Made by a program: the position numbers and the translations under genes. Below the pieces are notes generated by a model. The model was not told where the DNA came from, ran no database searches, and saw nothing but the letters and a program-made list of their open reading frames with translations. This document shows positions 26,427-34,174 of a DNA stretch of 64,000 nucleotides, piece by piece. Positions within the stretch are counted from its first letter, which is position 1. Every line of letters begins with the position of its first letter. Source of the stretch: Pseudomonadota bacterium (GTDB lineage Bacteria > Pseudomonadota > Alphaproteobacteria > Rhizobiales > Pleomorphomonadaceae). Location of the stretch: the NCBI GenBank assembly GCA_023436885.1, contig JAEZHI010000034.1:434001-498000 (forward strand). The letters run 5' to 3'.

Positions 26427-27365
26427 CTATTTCATTCGTTGCGCGATATCGTCGGCTACAGCAAGAAAATGTCGCGATGCAGCCGGATCAAGACGCAACC
26501 AATCGGGCATCTGATTGCGGAACCAGGTTTCCTGCCGTTTGGCATATTGCCGAGTCGCAATCACGGCCGCATCAATGGCCTCTTCAACCGGTAAGTCTCC
26601 GCGCGCCGCCGCCATCATTTCAGGCACGCCGATCGCTTTCATGGCCGGCAGCGCCGGGTCGAGGCCAAGCGCCGCAAAGGCCTGCGCCTCATCAAGCCCG
26701 CCGTCTGCCACCATGACCCGGAAGCGCTCATCGATGCGCGCATGCAGCCAGTCGCGTTCTGGCGCCATGACGACATGCGCGACCCAGCCACCGGAAATAA
26801 GCGGTTGTGAGCGCTTTTCCTGCCACTCCGACAGGGGGCGCCCGGTGCTGTCGGCAACTTCCAGCGCCCGCAATACCCGCTGCGTATCGTTGGGATGCAG
26901 TCGGCCAAAGAGCACGGGATCGACCACCGCCAGCTCCTTATGGAGGCTGGCGGGGTTCGCCGTGCGTGCCCGCTCGCGCCAGAAGGCGCGCACCCTCTCG
27001 TCGATCGGCGGGATCTCGGAGAGGCCCTGCGTCATGGCGTTGAAATAAAGGCCCGTACCACCGACGATCACCGCCGGCTGCCCAGCCGTTTCCTTTAGGG
27101 CCTGCTCAAGGTCATCGAGATAGCGCGCGACGGTATAGCCATCGCTGCTGGCAACATGGCCATAAAGGCGATGCGGCGCTTGTGCCTCGTCCTCCTCGCA
27201 CGGCCGGGCGGTCAGGATGTGAAGCTCGCGATAGACCTGCATGGAATCGGCGTTGATCACCACGCCGCCGCAGCGTTGTGCGATGGCGAGCGCCAGAGCC
27301 GACTTGCCGCTGGCCGTCGGGCCGGCTATCAGAACCGCTCGTCTTCCCGCTGTCTCCGCCGTCAC
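26427..27365 (-). CDS. miaA: tRNA dimethylallyltransferase
   Basis: From GTG at 27365 the product has 312 residues, usual for MiaA. The P-loop is AVLIAGPTASGKSALALAIA, followed by VVINADSMQVYRELHILTAR and the catalytic/substrate loop YGHVASSDGYTVARYLDD and GGTGLYFNAMTQGLSEIPP. It adds dimethylallyl to A37 of tRNAs that read U-starting codons. Start choice: GGAGG lies eight bases before GTG; the ATG at 27407 would reach into serB. The gene is divergent from serB, start codons 14 bases apart. The ilvB leader lies downstream on the same strand. Confidence 0.93.
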   Translation of the reverse strand: MTAETAGRRAVLIAGPTASGKSALALAIAQRCGGVVINADSMQVYRELHILTARPCEEDEAQAPHRLYGHVASSDGYTVARYLDDLEQALKETAGQPAVIVGGTGLYFNAMTQGLSEIPPIDERVRAFWRERARTANPASLHKELAVVDPVLFGRLHPNDTQRVLRALEVADSTGRPLSEWQEKRSQPLISGGWVAHVVMAPERDWLHARIDERFRVMVADGGLDEAQAFAALGLDPALPAMKAIGVPEMMAAARGDLPVEEAIDAAVIATRQYAKRQETWFRNQMPDWLRLDPAASRHFLAVADDIAQRMK

Positions 27366-27379
27366 GCCTGGAGCCTCCA

Positions 27380-28270
27380 ATGTCGCTTGTCGCAACGCTT
27401 GTCTCATCTCCGGCCGATCCGCAAGTGACCGATAGCCTGATCGCCAGCGTGTCGCGCCGCCTGGGCGGCGATGCCCACAAGACACTGGCCGAAGGGATTG
27501 CCGCCGACATCGCAGTTGGCGACTATCTATCCCACAATGAGGCCATACACCGCGTCGCCGAAGTCGTGGGTGAAGCTGCGGTCGATTTCGCCGTGCTGCC
27601 GGTGGAAGGTCGCCGCAAGAAGCTGCTGGTCGCCGACATGGACAGCACCATGATCGGCCAGGAATGCATCGACGAGCTCGCCGCTTTCGTCGGCCTCAAA
27701 GAGCACGTGGCCGCCATCACCGAGCGGGCAATGCGCGGCGAGATCGCCTTCGAGCCGGCGTTGCGCGAGCGGGTCGCCTTGCTCAAGGGGCTCGACGTCA
27801 ATGTTATCAATCAAGTCCTGCGCGAGCGCATCACGCTGACCCCAGGCGGTCGCGAACTGATCGGCACCATGCGCGCCCACGGCGCTTACACCGCGCTGGT
27901 ATCAGGTGGCTTCACCCTGTTCACCGACCGCATCCGCGACAAGATCGGCTTCAACGAGGATCGTTCCAACTGTCTGCTGACCGAGGGCGGTAAGCTCTCC
28001 GGCCTGGTCGCCGAACCAATCCTCGGCAAGGCGGCCAAGCTTGCCACGCTGATCGAACTTCGCGAGGCGCGTGGTCTTGCCCATCATGAAACGGTGGCGA
28101 TCGGCGATGGCGCCAACGACCTCGACATGATCAACGAAAGCGGCCTGGGCGTCGCCTTCCGCGCCAAGCCCAAGGTGGCCGAGGCGGCAGAGGTGTCGAT
28201 CCGCCACGGTGATCTCACCGCCGTGCTCTACCTGCAGGGCTTTGCCCGCGACGAGTTCGCGGCGGTGTAG
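27380..28270 (+). CDS. serB: Phosphoserine phosphatase
   Basis: A 296-residue HAD-family phosphatase. An N-terminal region of about 75 residues precedes the catalytic domain, whose motif I is VADMDSTMIGQECIDE (Asp nucleophile and Asp+2), motif II the SGGFTLFTDRI segment, and motif III/IV KAAKLATLIELREARG and VAIGDGANDLDMINESGLGV. It removes phosphate from phosphoserine, the last step of serine synthesis. Start: ATG at 27380 with GGAG six bases upstream. The start codon region overlaps functional signals of the divergent miaA gene (see findings). It is convergent with a TSUP permease, stop codons four bases apart. Confidence 0.95.
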   Translation: MSLVATLVSSPADPQVTDSLIASVSRRLGGDAHKTLAEGIAADIAVGDYLSHNEAIHRVAEVVGEAAVDFAVLPVEGRRKKLLVADMDSTMIGQECIDELAAFVGLKEHVAAITERAMRGEIAFEPALRERVALLKGLDVNVINQVLRERITLTPGGRELIGTMRAHGAYTALVSGGFTLFTDRIRDKIGFNEDRSNCLLTEGGKLSGLVAEPILGKAAKLATLIELREARGLAHHETVAIGDGANDLDMINESGLGVAFRAKPKVAEAAEVSIRHGDLTAVLYLQGFARDEFAAV

Positions 28271-28273
28271 GAC

Positions 28274-29062
28274 CTACAGCCCCATCACCCACATCCGCAC
28301 GGGATTGGCCGGATCGGCCAAGAGCTTGATGGCGAGGCCGATGCAGGTGATCACCAGCAGCGGCCGGATGATCTTGGCGCCGCCCTTGACGGCTAGACGC
28401 GAACCGATCTGGGCGCCGAGAAACTGGCCGACGCCCATGACGAGACCGGGCTTCCAGAAGATCACCCCCGACGCCAGGAACACCAAGAAACTTCCGATAT
28501 TGCTCGCGAAGTTGAGCATCTTCGTATGCGCCGTCGCCTTCAGAAGGCCGAAGCCGGCCAGCGACACGAACCCCAGCATGAAGAACGAACCGGTGCCCGG
28601 CCCGAATAGCCCGTCGTAGCAGCCGATCAACGGCACGAAGGTCAGCGTGAACAGGAAGGGCGTCATGCGGGCACGACGATCCTGATCATTGAGGCCGCGC
28701 TTGAAGGCAAAATAGACGGCGATGGCGATCAGCATGATCGGCATGGCGATCTGCAGCCAATCCCCCGGCAGGACGGTGGCGAGCAGCGCTCCCAGCACGG
28801 CGCCGCCGGCCGACATGATCGCCATTGGCAACTGCGAGCGGAGGTCGACCTGCCCTGCCCGCGCATAGCCGAGCGTCGCCGACGCCGACCCGAACAGCGC
28901 CTGCAGCTTGTTGGTCCCTAGCGACTGGATGGGCGTGAAGCCGGCGAGCATCAGCACCGGCACGGTGATGAGACCGCCGCCGCCAGCAATCGAGTCGATG
29001 AAGCCGGCGAAGAGGGCGGCGAAGAACAGCACCGTCAGAAGGTGCAGGGAAAGCTCAACCAA
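28274..29062 (-). CDS. TSUP-family (TauE/SafE) membrane permease
   Basis: A membrane protein with about eight helices from the TSUP family of anion permeases (substrates in relatives include sulfite, sulfoacetate and organosulfonates). The first half has IDSIAGGGGLITVPVLMLAG, the family's signature, and the second half repeats the fold (LIGCYDGLFGPGTGSFFMLG), with KPGLVMGVGQFLGAQIGSRL. The start is uncertain: TTG at 29062 (LVELSLHLLTVLFF) fits the first membrane helix but has a weak ribosome site, and a longer frame extends to 29260 through the RHH gene. It follows the RHH gene by 16 bases. Confidence 0.85.
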   Translation of the reverse strand: MVELSLHLLTVLFFAALFAGFIDSIAGGGGLITVPVLMLAGFTPIQSLGTNKLQALFGSASATLGYARAGQVDLRSQLPMAIMSAGGAVLGALLATVLPGDWLQIAMPIMLIAIAVYFAFKRGLNDQDRRARMTPFLFTLTFVPLIGCYDGLFGPGTGSFFMLGFVSLAGFGLLKATAHTKMLNFASNIGSFLVFLASGVIFWKPGLVMGVGQFLGAQIGSRLAVKGGAKIIRPLLVITCIGLAIKLLADPANPVRMWVMGL

Positions 29063-29078
29063 GATGGGGACTCGAGGG

Positions 29079-29312
29079 TCAGGAGTAAGCGCGCTCCGCA
29101 AGAGAGACAGGAGCGGTGAAATGGGCGAGCACGGCCACGCGGACGGCGCTCGCCAGGTTGCGGTCGCCACGGGTGCGATCGATGTCGAGAACGAAGGCGG
29201 CAAGGCTCTGTCCGCGCTCACCGGCAAGGCGCTCGGCCGCCGCCCAGAACTCGGGCTCAAGCGCCAAGCTGGTCCGGTGCCCGGCCAGCGACAACGACCG
29301 CTTGACGTTCAT
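29079..29312 (-). CDS. Ribbon-helix-helix protein of the sspB operon
   Basis: A 77-residue protein with a ribbon-helix-helix core (KRSLSLAGHRTSLALEPEFW, AAAERLAGERGQSLAAFVLD) of the type annotated as DUF4170-like or RHH in alphaproteobacteria. Its ATG overlaps the stop of DUF4169 by four bases (ATGA), so translation is coupled. The order sspB, DUF4169, RHH is common in the order. Function unknown; a small DNA-binding or protein-binding partner is plausible. Confidence 0.8.
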   Translation of the reverse strand: MNVKRSLSLAGHRTSLALEPEFWAAAERLAGERGQSLAAFVLDIDRTRGDRNLASAVRVAVLAHFTAPVSLAERAYS

Positions 29313-29515
29313 GATGAGGAGTCCGGCGTCTCCGGCTTGGCGCCATCGAGGCGATGCCCGTCGAGCCGCTTTGCCTCCAGCGTGTCTTGCGCCTTGGCCG
29401 TCAGCTTGTCCGCCTTGGTCCGCCCGAACTTGGCACGATTCTCGGCCGCCTCTTCCTCACGACGCACGCGATCGCGGTCCTTGCGCGCCCTGCGGAGGTT
29501 TACGATCTCGCCCAT
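29309..29515 (-). CDS. DUF4169 protein
   Basis: A 68-residue, strongly charged protein matching DUF4169: MGEIVNLRRARKDRDRVRRE near the N-terminus, then EEAAENRAKFGRTKADKLTA. It is predicted to be helical and largely disordered at its C-terminal end. Its start is 9 bases after the sspB stop and its stop overlaps the RHH start, so the three form one operon. Function is not known. Confidence 0.85.
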   Translation of the reverse strand: MGEIVNLRRARKDRDRVRREEEAAENRAKFGRTKADKLTAKAQDTLEAKRLDGHRLDGAKPETPDSSS

Positions 29516-29524
29516 CTCAAGATC

Positions 29525-30118
29525 TCAGGGCTTCTTGCGGAAGGCATCAAGGGAGACGACGGTTGCCTTCGGCTCGTCATCCGGCTTTTCGTCCGCCTTG
29601 GCTTCTTCAACAGCCTTTGGCGATTCAGCTGGCTTCGCGGGCTTGGCGGCGGGCGCAGTTTTGGCCGCTGCCGGACGCGGAGCGACCTTCGGCTCTGCGC
29701 GGGCCGGGCCAATCGCCTTGAGAGGGCCTTCCTCGGGCATGTCGGCAGCATTGCCGCTTTCATCGACCAGCGGGAACTGCACCGCGAACTCCACCGACGG
29801 ATCGAAGAAGCCGCGCACCGACGCAAAGGGCACCACCAGCTTTTCCGGCACGCCGGAGAAGCTCAGGCCAATCTCGAAACTCGTTTCGTTGACCACCAGC
29901 TCCCAATACTGGTGCTGGATGACAATCGTCATCTCGTCCGGATACCGCTCCTTGAGGCGGGCAGAAATCCTGACGCCCGGCGCCTTGGTATCGAAGATGA
30001 TGTAGAAATGATGCTCGCCCGGCAGGCCGGCGTGCGCCACCTCCGCAAGAACCTTCTTCACAAGGCCGCGGAAGGCCTCCTGAGCCAGAACGTCGTAACG
30101 GATCATGTCCTTGGGCAT
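29525..30118 (-). CDS. sspB: Alpha-type SspB, ClpXP adaptor
   Basis: A 197-residue protein of the alphaproteobacterial SspB family. Residues 1-130 hold the folded domain (MIRYDVLAQEAFRGLVKKVL, GEHHFYIIFDTKAPGVRISA, MTIVIQHQYWELVVNETSFE) which binds the ssrA tag, and the rest is an Ala/Pro/Lys-rich tether (PAAAKTAPAAKPAKP) ending in VVSLDAFRKKP, the usual place for the ClpX-binding tail. It hands tmRNA-tagged proteins to ClpXP. It is followed by DUF4169 and RHH genes. The ssrA gene itself lies 300 bases upstream on the same strand, placing tag maker and tag adaptor side by side. Confidence 0.95.
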   Translation of the reverse strand: MPKDMIRYDVLAQEAFRGLVKKVLAEVAHAGLPGEHHFYIIFDTKAPGVRISARLKERYPDEMTIVIQHQYWELVVNETSFEIGLSFSGVPEKLVVPFASVRGFFDPSVEFAVQFPLVDESGNAADMPEEGPLKAIGPARAEPKVAPRPAAAKTAPAAKPAKPAESPKAVEEAKADEKPDDEPKATVVSLDAFRKKP

Positions 30119-30173
30119 TGAGGCTCCGCCTTGAGGAAATCGCGTGGGCGGCTGTTCGGCCGCATCTTGCGCC

Positions 30174-30252
30174 CTAGTGGAGCGAATTTGACATTTGAGC
30201 GCCGCCTGACATCAAGCTCCAGATCAAATGTCAAATTCAAAAGCTCCACTAG
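30174..30252. repeat. Palindromic element 1 (CTAGTGG ends)
   Basis: A perfect 10-base terminal inverted repeat (ctagtggagc / gctccactag) encloses a perfect 15-base inner one (gaatttgacatttga / tcaaatgtcaaattc). The right arm has four extra bases (aaaa) between outer and inner stem. The loop is 25 bases. It lies between ssrA and sspB and is paired with element 2 at 13 bases distance, which has the same design but a different sequence. Confidence 0.85.
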
Positions 30253-30265
30253 AACCAATAACTTG

Positions 30266-30342
30266 CTAGTGGCTCCGGTGACTCCGACATTTGCTCCCTG
30301 GCTGGTATCAGGCGAATGCAAATGTCGGAGTCGAGCCACTAG
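30266..30342. repeat. Palindromic element 2 (CTAGTGG ends)
   Basis: Outer arms ctagtggctc / gagccactag (10 bases, perfect), inner arms gactccgacatttg / caaatgtcggagtc (14 bases, perfect), and four extra bases (cggt) in the left arm this time. It shares CTAGTGG and ACATTTG with element 1, while the other stem bases differ in a compensating way. Confidence 0.85.
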
Positions 30343-30429
30343 TTTAGAGCATCGGGCGCAACAGTGTAAACGCCTTCCCGTCGCAACGCGGAAAGCGTGT
30401 GAAATATCGATTGGATTGTAAGGGAATTG

Positions 30430-30765
30430 AGTGGAGGCTTCTGTTGCCAGGTGCCTCCGAACCCCGCCTAAAGGTGCAACCCCTTAGGGCTTGATTCCCA
30501 GTTTGGGCACCGCATTACGCGGCGACGGCCACCGGAGCATAGTTGTCATTCGCAACTATAAGGTTAGCCCGATAACGGTGGTACAATGCCGAGTGAAAGA
30601 GCCGCCTTTACGCCCCCGTCGATCCTATTTCGCCCCCGCCGAAGGCCTTGCGCACAAGGCAGCCTGACAAGGCCTTGGGTGGAGGCGCCGGGTACCGCCC
30701 CCGGGTCCGAATGGTTTATTACGCAGTCCGTTTATCACCATAGCCGGATTGCTCCGGCAGGAAGA
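30430..30765 (-). ncRNA. ssrA: Transfer-messenger RNA, circularly permuted two-piece form
   Basis: On the reverse strand the frame GCGAATGACAACTATGCTCC (from 30553) encodes the proteolysis tag ANDNYAPVAVAA plus TAA (30517-30515). Upstream of it the tRNA-like 5' strand GGGGGCG (30637-30631) is followed by AAATAGGATCGACGG, the standard tmRNA opening. Its partner CGCCTCC plus A and CC (30687-30678) lies 40 bases further upstream, so the acceptor piece precedes the coding piece: the gene is permuted, with an intervening segment at about 30638-30677. The encoded end is ACCC rather than ACCA, so the last A must be added. The outer boundaries (30430, 30765) are estimates. tmRNA frees stalled ribosomes and tags their products; the adaptor gene sspB lies next to it. 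Confidence 0.92.
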
Positions 30766-30930
30766 CATATAGGGTGAAGAGGTCCGCCTGTGAAGAGGCG
30801 GCAAACGATCGCCCCCAGGTTGGGATGCCGCCATGCGGCCGACCGGCTTGACCTCGCCCGACGATGAGGCCGATAGAAGCGTCTGAAACCGGCCCTTGTC
30901 CCGCGCAACGCACCAAACCGGCGGACCTTC

Positions 30931-32256
30931 ATGCACCGACAGCATCGTCCCATTGTCTATGCCCGTTACTCCCGTATCGGGGCTTCGCGCCTTCGCCGCC
31001 AGATTCTCTTCCTGGCCGGCGGTATCGGCGTCGGTATCGCGGCCGTGCTGATGGCTCGCGCCGCCGATCTCGCCCAAGCCGCCTTCCGGGCCGGCACGGC
31101 GTCGTTTCATTGGCTGCCGCTTGTGGCCACTCCCGCCGGCTTTGCGTTGTCCTGCTTTCTCGCCCGTCGCCTTTTCCCCGGATCACAAGGCAGCGGCATC
31201 CCCCAGGTGATCGCAGCCCGCAAGCTGCCGCCGGCCGAGCCGTCCGGCCATCTGGTGTCGCTTCGGATCGCCGGCGGCAAGATCCTGCTGATGCTGCTCG
31301 GCTTGCTGGTCGGCGGATCGCTCGGCCGCGAGGGCCCGACCGTTCAGGTAGGGGCCGCCATCATGCAGGCCGCCGGACGCCTTGCCTCGATCAATCGCTC
31401 GTCGCTGTTGCTGGCCGGTGGCGCGGCTGGTGTCGCCGCCGCCTTCAACACGCCGCTCGCCGGCATCGTCTTCGCCATAGAGGAACTGAGCCGTTCCTTC
31501 GACAGCAAGGCAAGCGGCATCGTCATCATGACGGTGATGCTCGCAGGCCTCACCGCCCAGATGCTGCTGGGCGACTATACCTATTTCGGCTCGTCCTATG
31601 TGACGCTGTCACAGGGGCTGGCGTGGGTTGCAGTTCCCGTTGTGGCGATCGTTGGCGGCGCGCTCGGCGGCCTCTTCAACCGCTTCAACGTCGCGTGGTC
31701 GCGTGGATTGCCCGGCCCGGCCGGTGCTTTCATACGCAACCGGCCCGTGGTGACAGCCGGGCTTCTCGGCCTCCTGGTCGCTCTGCTCGGCTTTGCGTCG
31801 GGCAGCGATGTCAGTGGCACCGGCTATGAAGCGGCACGCATGGCCATCCACCAGAGCCCAGCCGATATCGGCCTTTGGTACGGACCGGCAAAGCTGGTTG
31901 CCACGCTGGCTTCGACCCTCTCCGGCATTCCCGGCGGCATCTTCTCGCCATCGCTATCGATCGGCGCCGGCCTGGGCCTCGATGTCGCACACTTTCTTGA
32001 TGCCAACGCGGCCTCGGCCATCGCGCTCCTCGGCATGTGCGCGTATCTGGCCGGCGTGGTGCAGGCGCCCCTGACCTCCGTGGTGATCGTTCAGGAAATG
32101 ACGCTCAACCATGCCATGCTACTGCCGCTGATGCTGGTGGCGCTGATTGCCGGCAAGGTGTCGAGCTTCATCGCCCCCGAAGGCGTCTATCACGCACTGA
32201 CCCGCAACTTCGCCATCACGCCACCGTCAGCTGACTCGCCCCGCGACTCCAGCTAA
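30931..32256 (+). CDS. ClC-family chloride channel or antiporter
   Basis: A 441-residue membrane protein of the ClC family. The three selectivity-filter motifs are present: GSQGSGIPQV (Ser loop), GGSLGREGPTVQVGAA with the gating Glu, and IPGGIFSPSLSIGA near residue 335. The second Glu that carries protons in antiporters is not evident in the place where it should be, so channel or transporter is open. No CBS domains follow, giving the short type. It is 33 bases ahead of thyA on the same strand. The first ATG lies right after ssrA on the opposite strand, about 165 bases away. Confidence 0.92.
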   Translation: MHRQHRPIVYARYSRIGASRLRRQILFLAGGIGVGIAAVLMARAADLAQAAFRAGTASFHWLPLVATPAGFALSCFLARRLFPGSQGSGIPQVIAARKLPPAEPSGHLVSLRIAGGKILLMLLGLLVGGSLGREGPTVQVGAAIMQAAGRLASINRSSLLLAGGAAGVAAAFNTPLAGIVFAIEELSRSFDSKASGIVIMTVMLAGLTAQMLLGDYTYFGSSYVTLSQGLAWVAVPVVAIVGGALGGLFNRFNVAWSRGLPGPAGAFIRNRPVVTAGLLGLLVALLGFASGSDVSGTGYEAARMAIHQSPADIGLWYGPAKLVATLASTLSGIPGGIFSPSLSIGAGLGLDVAHFLDANAASAIALLGMCAYLAGVVQAPLTSVVIVQEMTLNHAMLLPLMLVALIAGKVSSFIAPEGVYHALTRNFAITPPSADSPRDSS

Positions 32257-32289
32257 TCTCTTCTGCCCCACACACCGTAACGGACCGTC

Positions 32290-33084
32290 ATGCAGCAGTA
32301 TCTCGACCTCCTGAAGCTCATCCTCGACACCGGCACCCGCAAGGAGGACCGCACCGGAACCGGCACGCTGTCGGTGTTCGGCCATCAGATGCGCTTCAAC
32401 CTCGCGGACGGCTTTCCGCTGCTGACAACGAAGAAGCTGCACATCAAGTCGATCGTCCACGAACTGATCTGGTTTCTTCAGGGCGACACCAACATCAAGT
32501 ACCTGAAGGACAACGGCGTCTCCATCTGGGACGAGTGGGCCGACGAGAACGGCAACCTCGGCCCCGTCTACGGCCATCAATGGCGCTCCTGGCCGAAGCC
32601 GGATGGCGGCAGCATCGACCAGATCGCCGAAGTGCAGGAGACGATCCGCCGCAATCCCGATTCCCGGCGCATGATCGTCACCGCCTGGAATCCGGCCGAC
32701 GTGCCGAAGATGGCCTTGCCCCCCTGCCATCTGCTCATCCAGTTCTACGTCGCGAACGGCCGCCTGTCCTGCCAGATGTACCAGCGCTCGGCCGACGTCT
32801 TCCTCGGCGTCCCGTTCAACATCGCCTCCTATGCGCTGCTTACCGCGATGATGGCCAAGGCGACCGGTCTGGAACCAGGCGACTTCGTGCATACGCTGGG
32901 CGACGCGCATCTTTACAGCAACCATCTCGATCAGGCCCGGCTGCAGCTCACCCGCGAGCCCCGCACCCTGCCCCGCCTGAAACTCGCCGAAGGGATAACC
33001 GACGTGCGCGATTTCCGGTTCGAGCACGTGACCATCGAAGACTATGATCCGCATCCACACATCAAGGCCGAGGTCGCCGTATGA
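32290..33084 (+). CDS. thyA: Thymidylate synthase
   Basis: A 264-residue ThyA, full length and standard: TGTRKEDRTGTGTLSVFGHQ at the N-terminus, then LHIKSIVHELIWFLQGDTN, the catalytic Cys in MALPPCHLLIQFYV, and QRSADVFLGVPFNIASYALL. It methylates dUMP with methylene-tetrahydrofolate, yielding dihydrofolate, which FolA (38903-39418) recycles; thyA and folA are here 6 kb apart on opposite strands. The stop overlaps the DUF4424 start (ATGA), so the two are translationally coupled. Confidence 0.98.
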   Translation: MQQYLDLLKLILDTGTRKEDRTGTGTLSVFGHQMRFNLADGFPLLTTKKLHIKSIVHELIWFLQGDTNIKYLKDNGVSIWDEWADENGNLGPVYGHQWRSWPKPDGGSIDQIAEVQETIRRNPDSRRMIVTAWNPADVPKMALPPCHLLIQFYVANGRLSCQMYQRSADVFLGVPFNIASYALLTAMMAKATGLEPGDFVHTLGDAHLYSNHLDQARLQLTREPRTLPRLKLAEGITDVRDFRFEHVTIEDYDPHPHIKAEVAV

Positions 33085-34097
33085 GGAACCTGCCCGCCGC
33101 CGGGGTCGCCGCCTTGCTGGTGACCCTGCCCAATATGGCCCGCGCCAATGACACCATGGCGGAGCTGGCCGCCGGCGGGCTGAACTTCGTTTACGCCGAC
33201 GACGTCGCCATGCAGAGCGAGGATCTGTTCATCTCGCCCAAACAGGTGCGGGTCGACTACGTCTTCCACAATGGCGGCGATCATGACCGGACCACTGTCG
33301 TCGCCTTCCCGATGCCCGACATCGAGGGCGACGGCGATTTCATGGTGTCGGTTCCCAATCCGGACTCCGACAACTTCATGAACTTCTCGGTGTCCATCGA
33401 CGGCAAGGACGTCATGCCGAACGTCGATCGTCACGCCTTCGCTGTCGATGTCGACGTAACGAAGGAACTCAACGACCACAACATTCCGCTGCTGCCCTTC
33501 GGCGACGCCACCAGCCAGGCTCTGGGTGCGTTGCCCAAGGACATGATCGCCGACTGGATCGAACGTGGCATCATCATTCCCATGGAATATGATGATGGCA
33601 GTGGCTCGAAGACCAACTACGTCCCGGTGTGGAAGCTGAAGACCACCTACTGGTGGCGGACGACCTTTCCGGCCGGCCATGACGTCAAGGTCGCCCACCG
33701 CTATAGCCCGAGCGTCGGCATGACCGCCGGCCTGAACTTCATCGGCGCCGATGAAAACGCTCCCTTCTCCGGCGATGATTTCGATCGCGAGAAGCAGCGC
33801 TATTGCTTTGACGATAATTTCATCAGGGCAGTCGCCAAGCGCATGGACGCCGCCCGGGCCGAGGACGGCTATCTGCAGGAGAGCTGGATTTCCTACGTTC
33901 TGACCACCGGTGCGAACTGGGGCGGCAACATCGGCCACTTCCATCTGACGGTCGACAAGGGCGATACCAACGCGCTGATTTCCTTCTGTGGCGACGGCGT
34001 CAAGAAGACCGGCCCAACCACGTTTGAGCTGACTGCCGACGACTTCTACCCAGAGCGCAACATCGACATAGCCCTGGTGACGCGCCCGACCGAATGA
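33081..34097 (+). CDS. DUF4424 exported protein
   Basis: A 338-residue protein with a cleavable signal peptide (residues 1-23, AAGVAALLVTLPNMARA) matching DUF4424 throughout: NDTMAELAAGGLNFVYADDV, AMQSEDLFISPKQVRVDYVF, TYWWRTTFPAGHDVKVAHRY and YRPSVG-type segments. The family is periplasmic and beta-rich, with no known activity. The start overlaps the thyA stop by four bases, an unusual partnership since the products have no obvious link. A GC-rich hairpin follows. Confidence 0.85.
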   Translation: MRNLPAAGVAALLVTLPNMARANDTMAELAAGGLNFVYADDVAMQSEDLFISPKQVRVDYVFHNGGDHDRTTVVAFPMPDIEGDGDFMVSVPNPDSDNFMNFSVSIDGKDVMPNVDRHAFAVDVDVTKELNDHNIPLLPFGDATSQALGALPKDMIADWIERGIIIPMEYDDGSGSKTNYVPVWKLKTTYWWRTTFPAGHDVKVAHRYSPSVGMTAGLNFIGADENAPFSGDDFDREKQRYCFDDNFIRAVAKRMDAARAEDGYLQESWISYVLTTGANWGGNIGHFHLTVDKGDTNALISFCGDGVKKTGPTTFELTADDFYPERNIDIALVTRPTE

Positions 34098-34121
34098 TCG
34101 GGTCTCGCAGGACCAAATGAA

Positions 34122-34151
34122 AGCGGCCGGCTCCAAATGGAACCGGCCGCT
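34122..34151. terminator. Hairpin between convergent DUF4424 and degP genes
   Basis: AGCGGCCGG pairs with CCGGCCGCT, extended inward by a second stem (tcc with gga) after one mismatch; the loop is aaat. There is no strong T run on either strand, so it may act as a weak two-way terminator or RNA end protector. Confidence 0.55.
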
Positions 34152-34174
34152 GTGGTTTCAGGCTGGCAAGGCCA

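Noticed and set aside
30586..31110. Short open frames on both strands between sspB and the ClC gene
   Set aside because: The sequence is explained by the permuted tmRNA gene; its fixed tag and acceptor stem account for the apparent codon bias.
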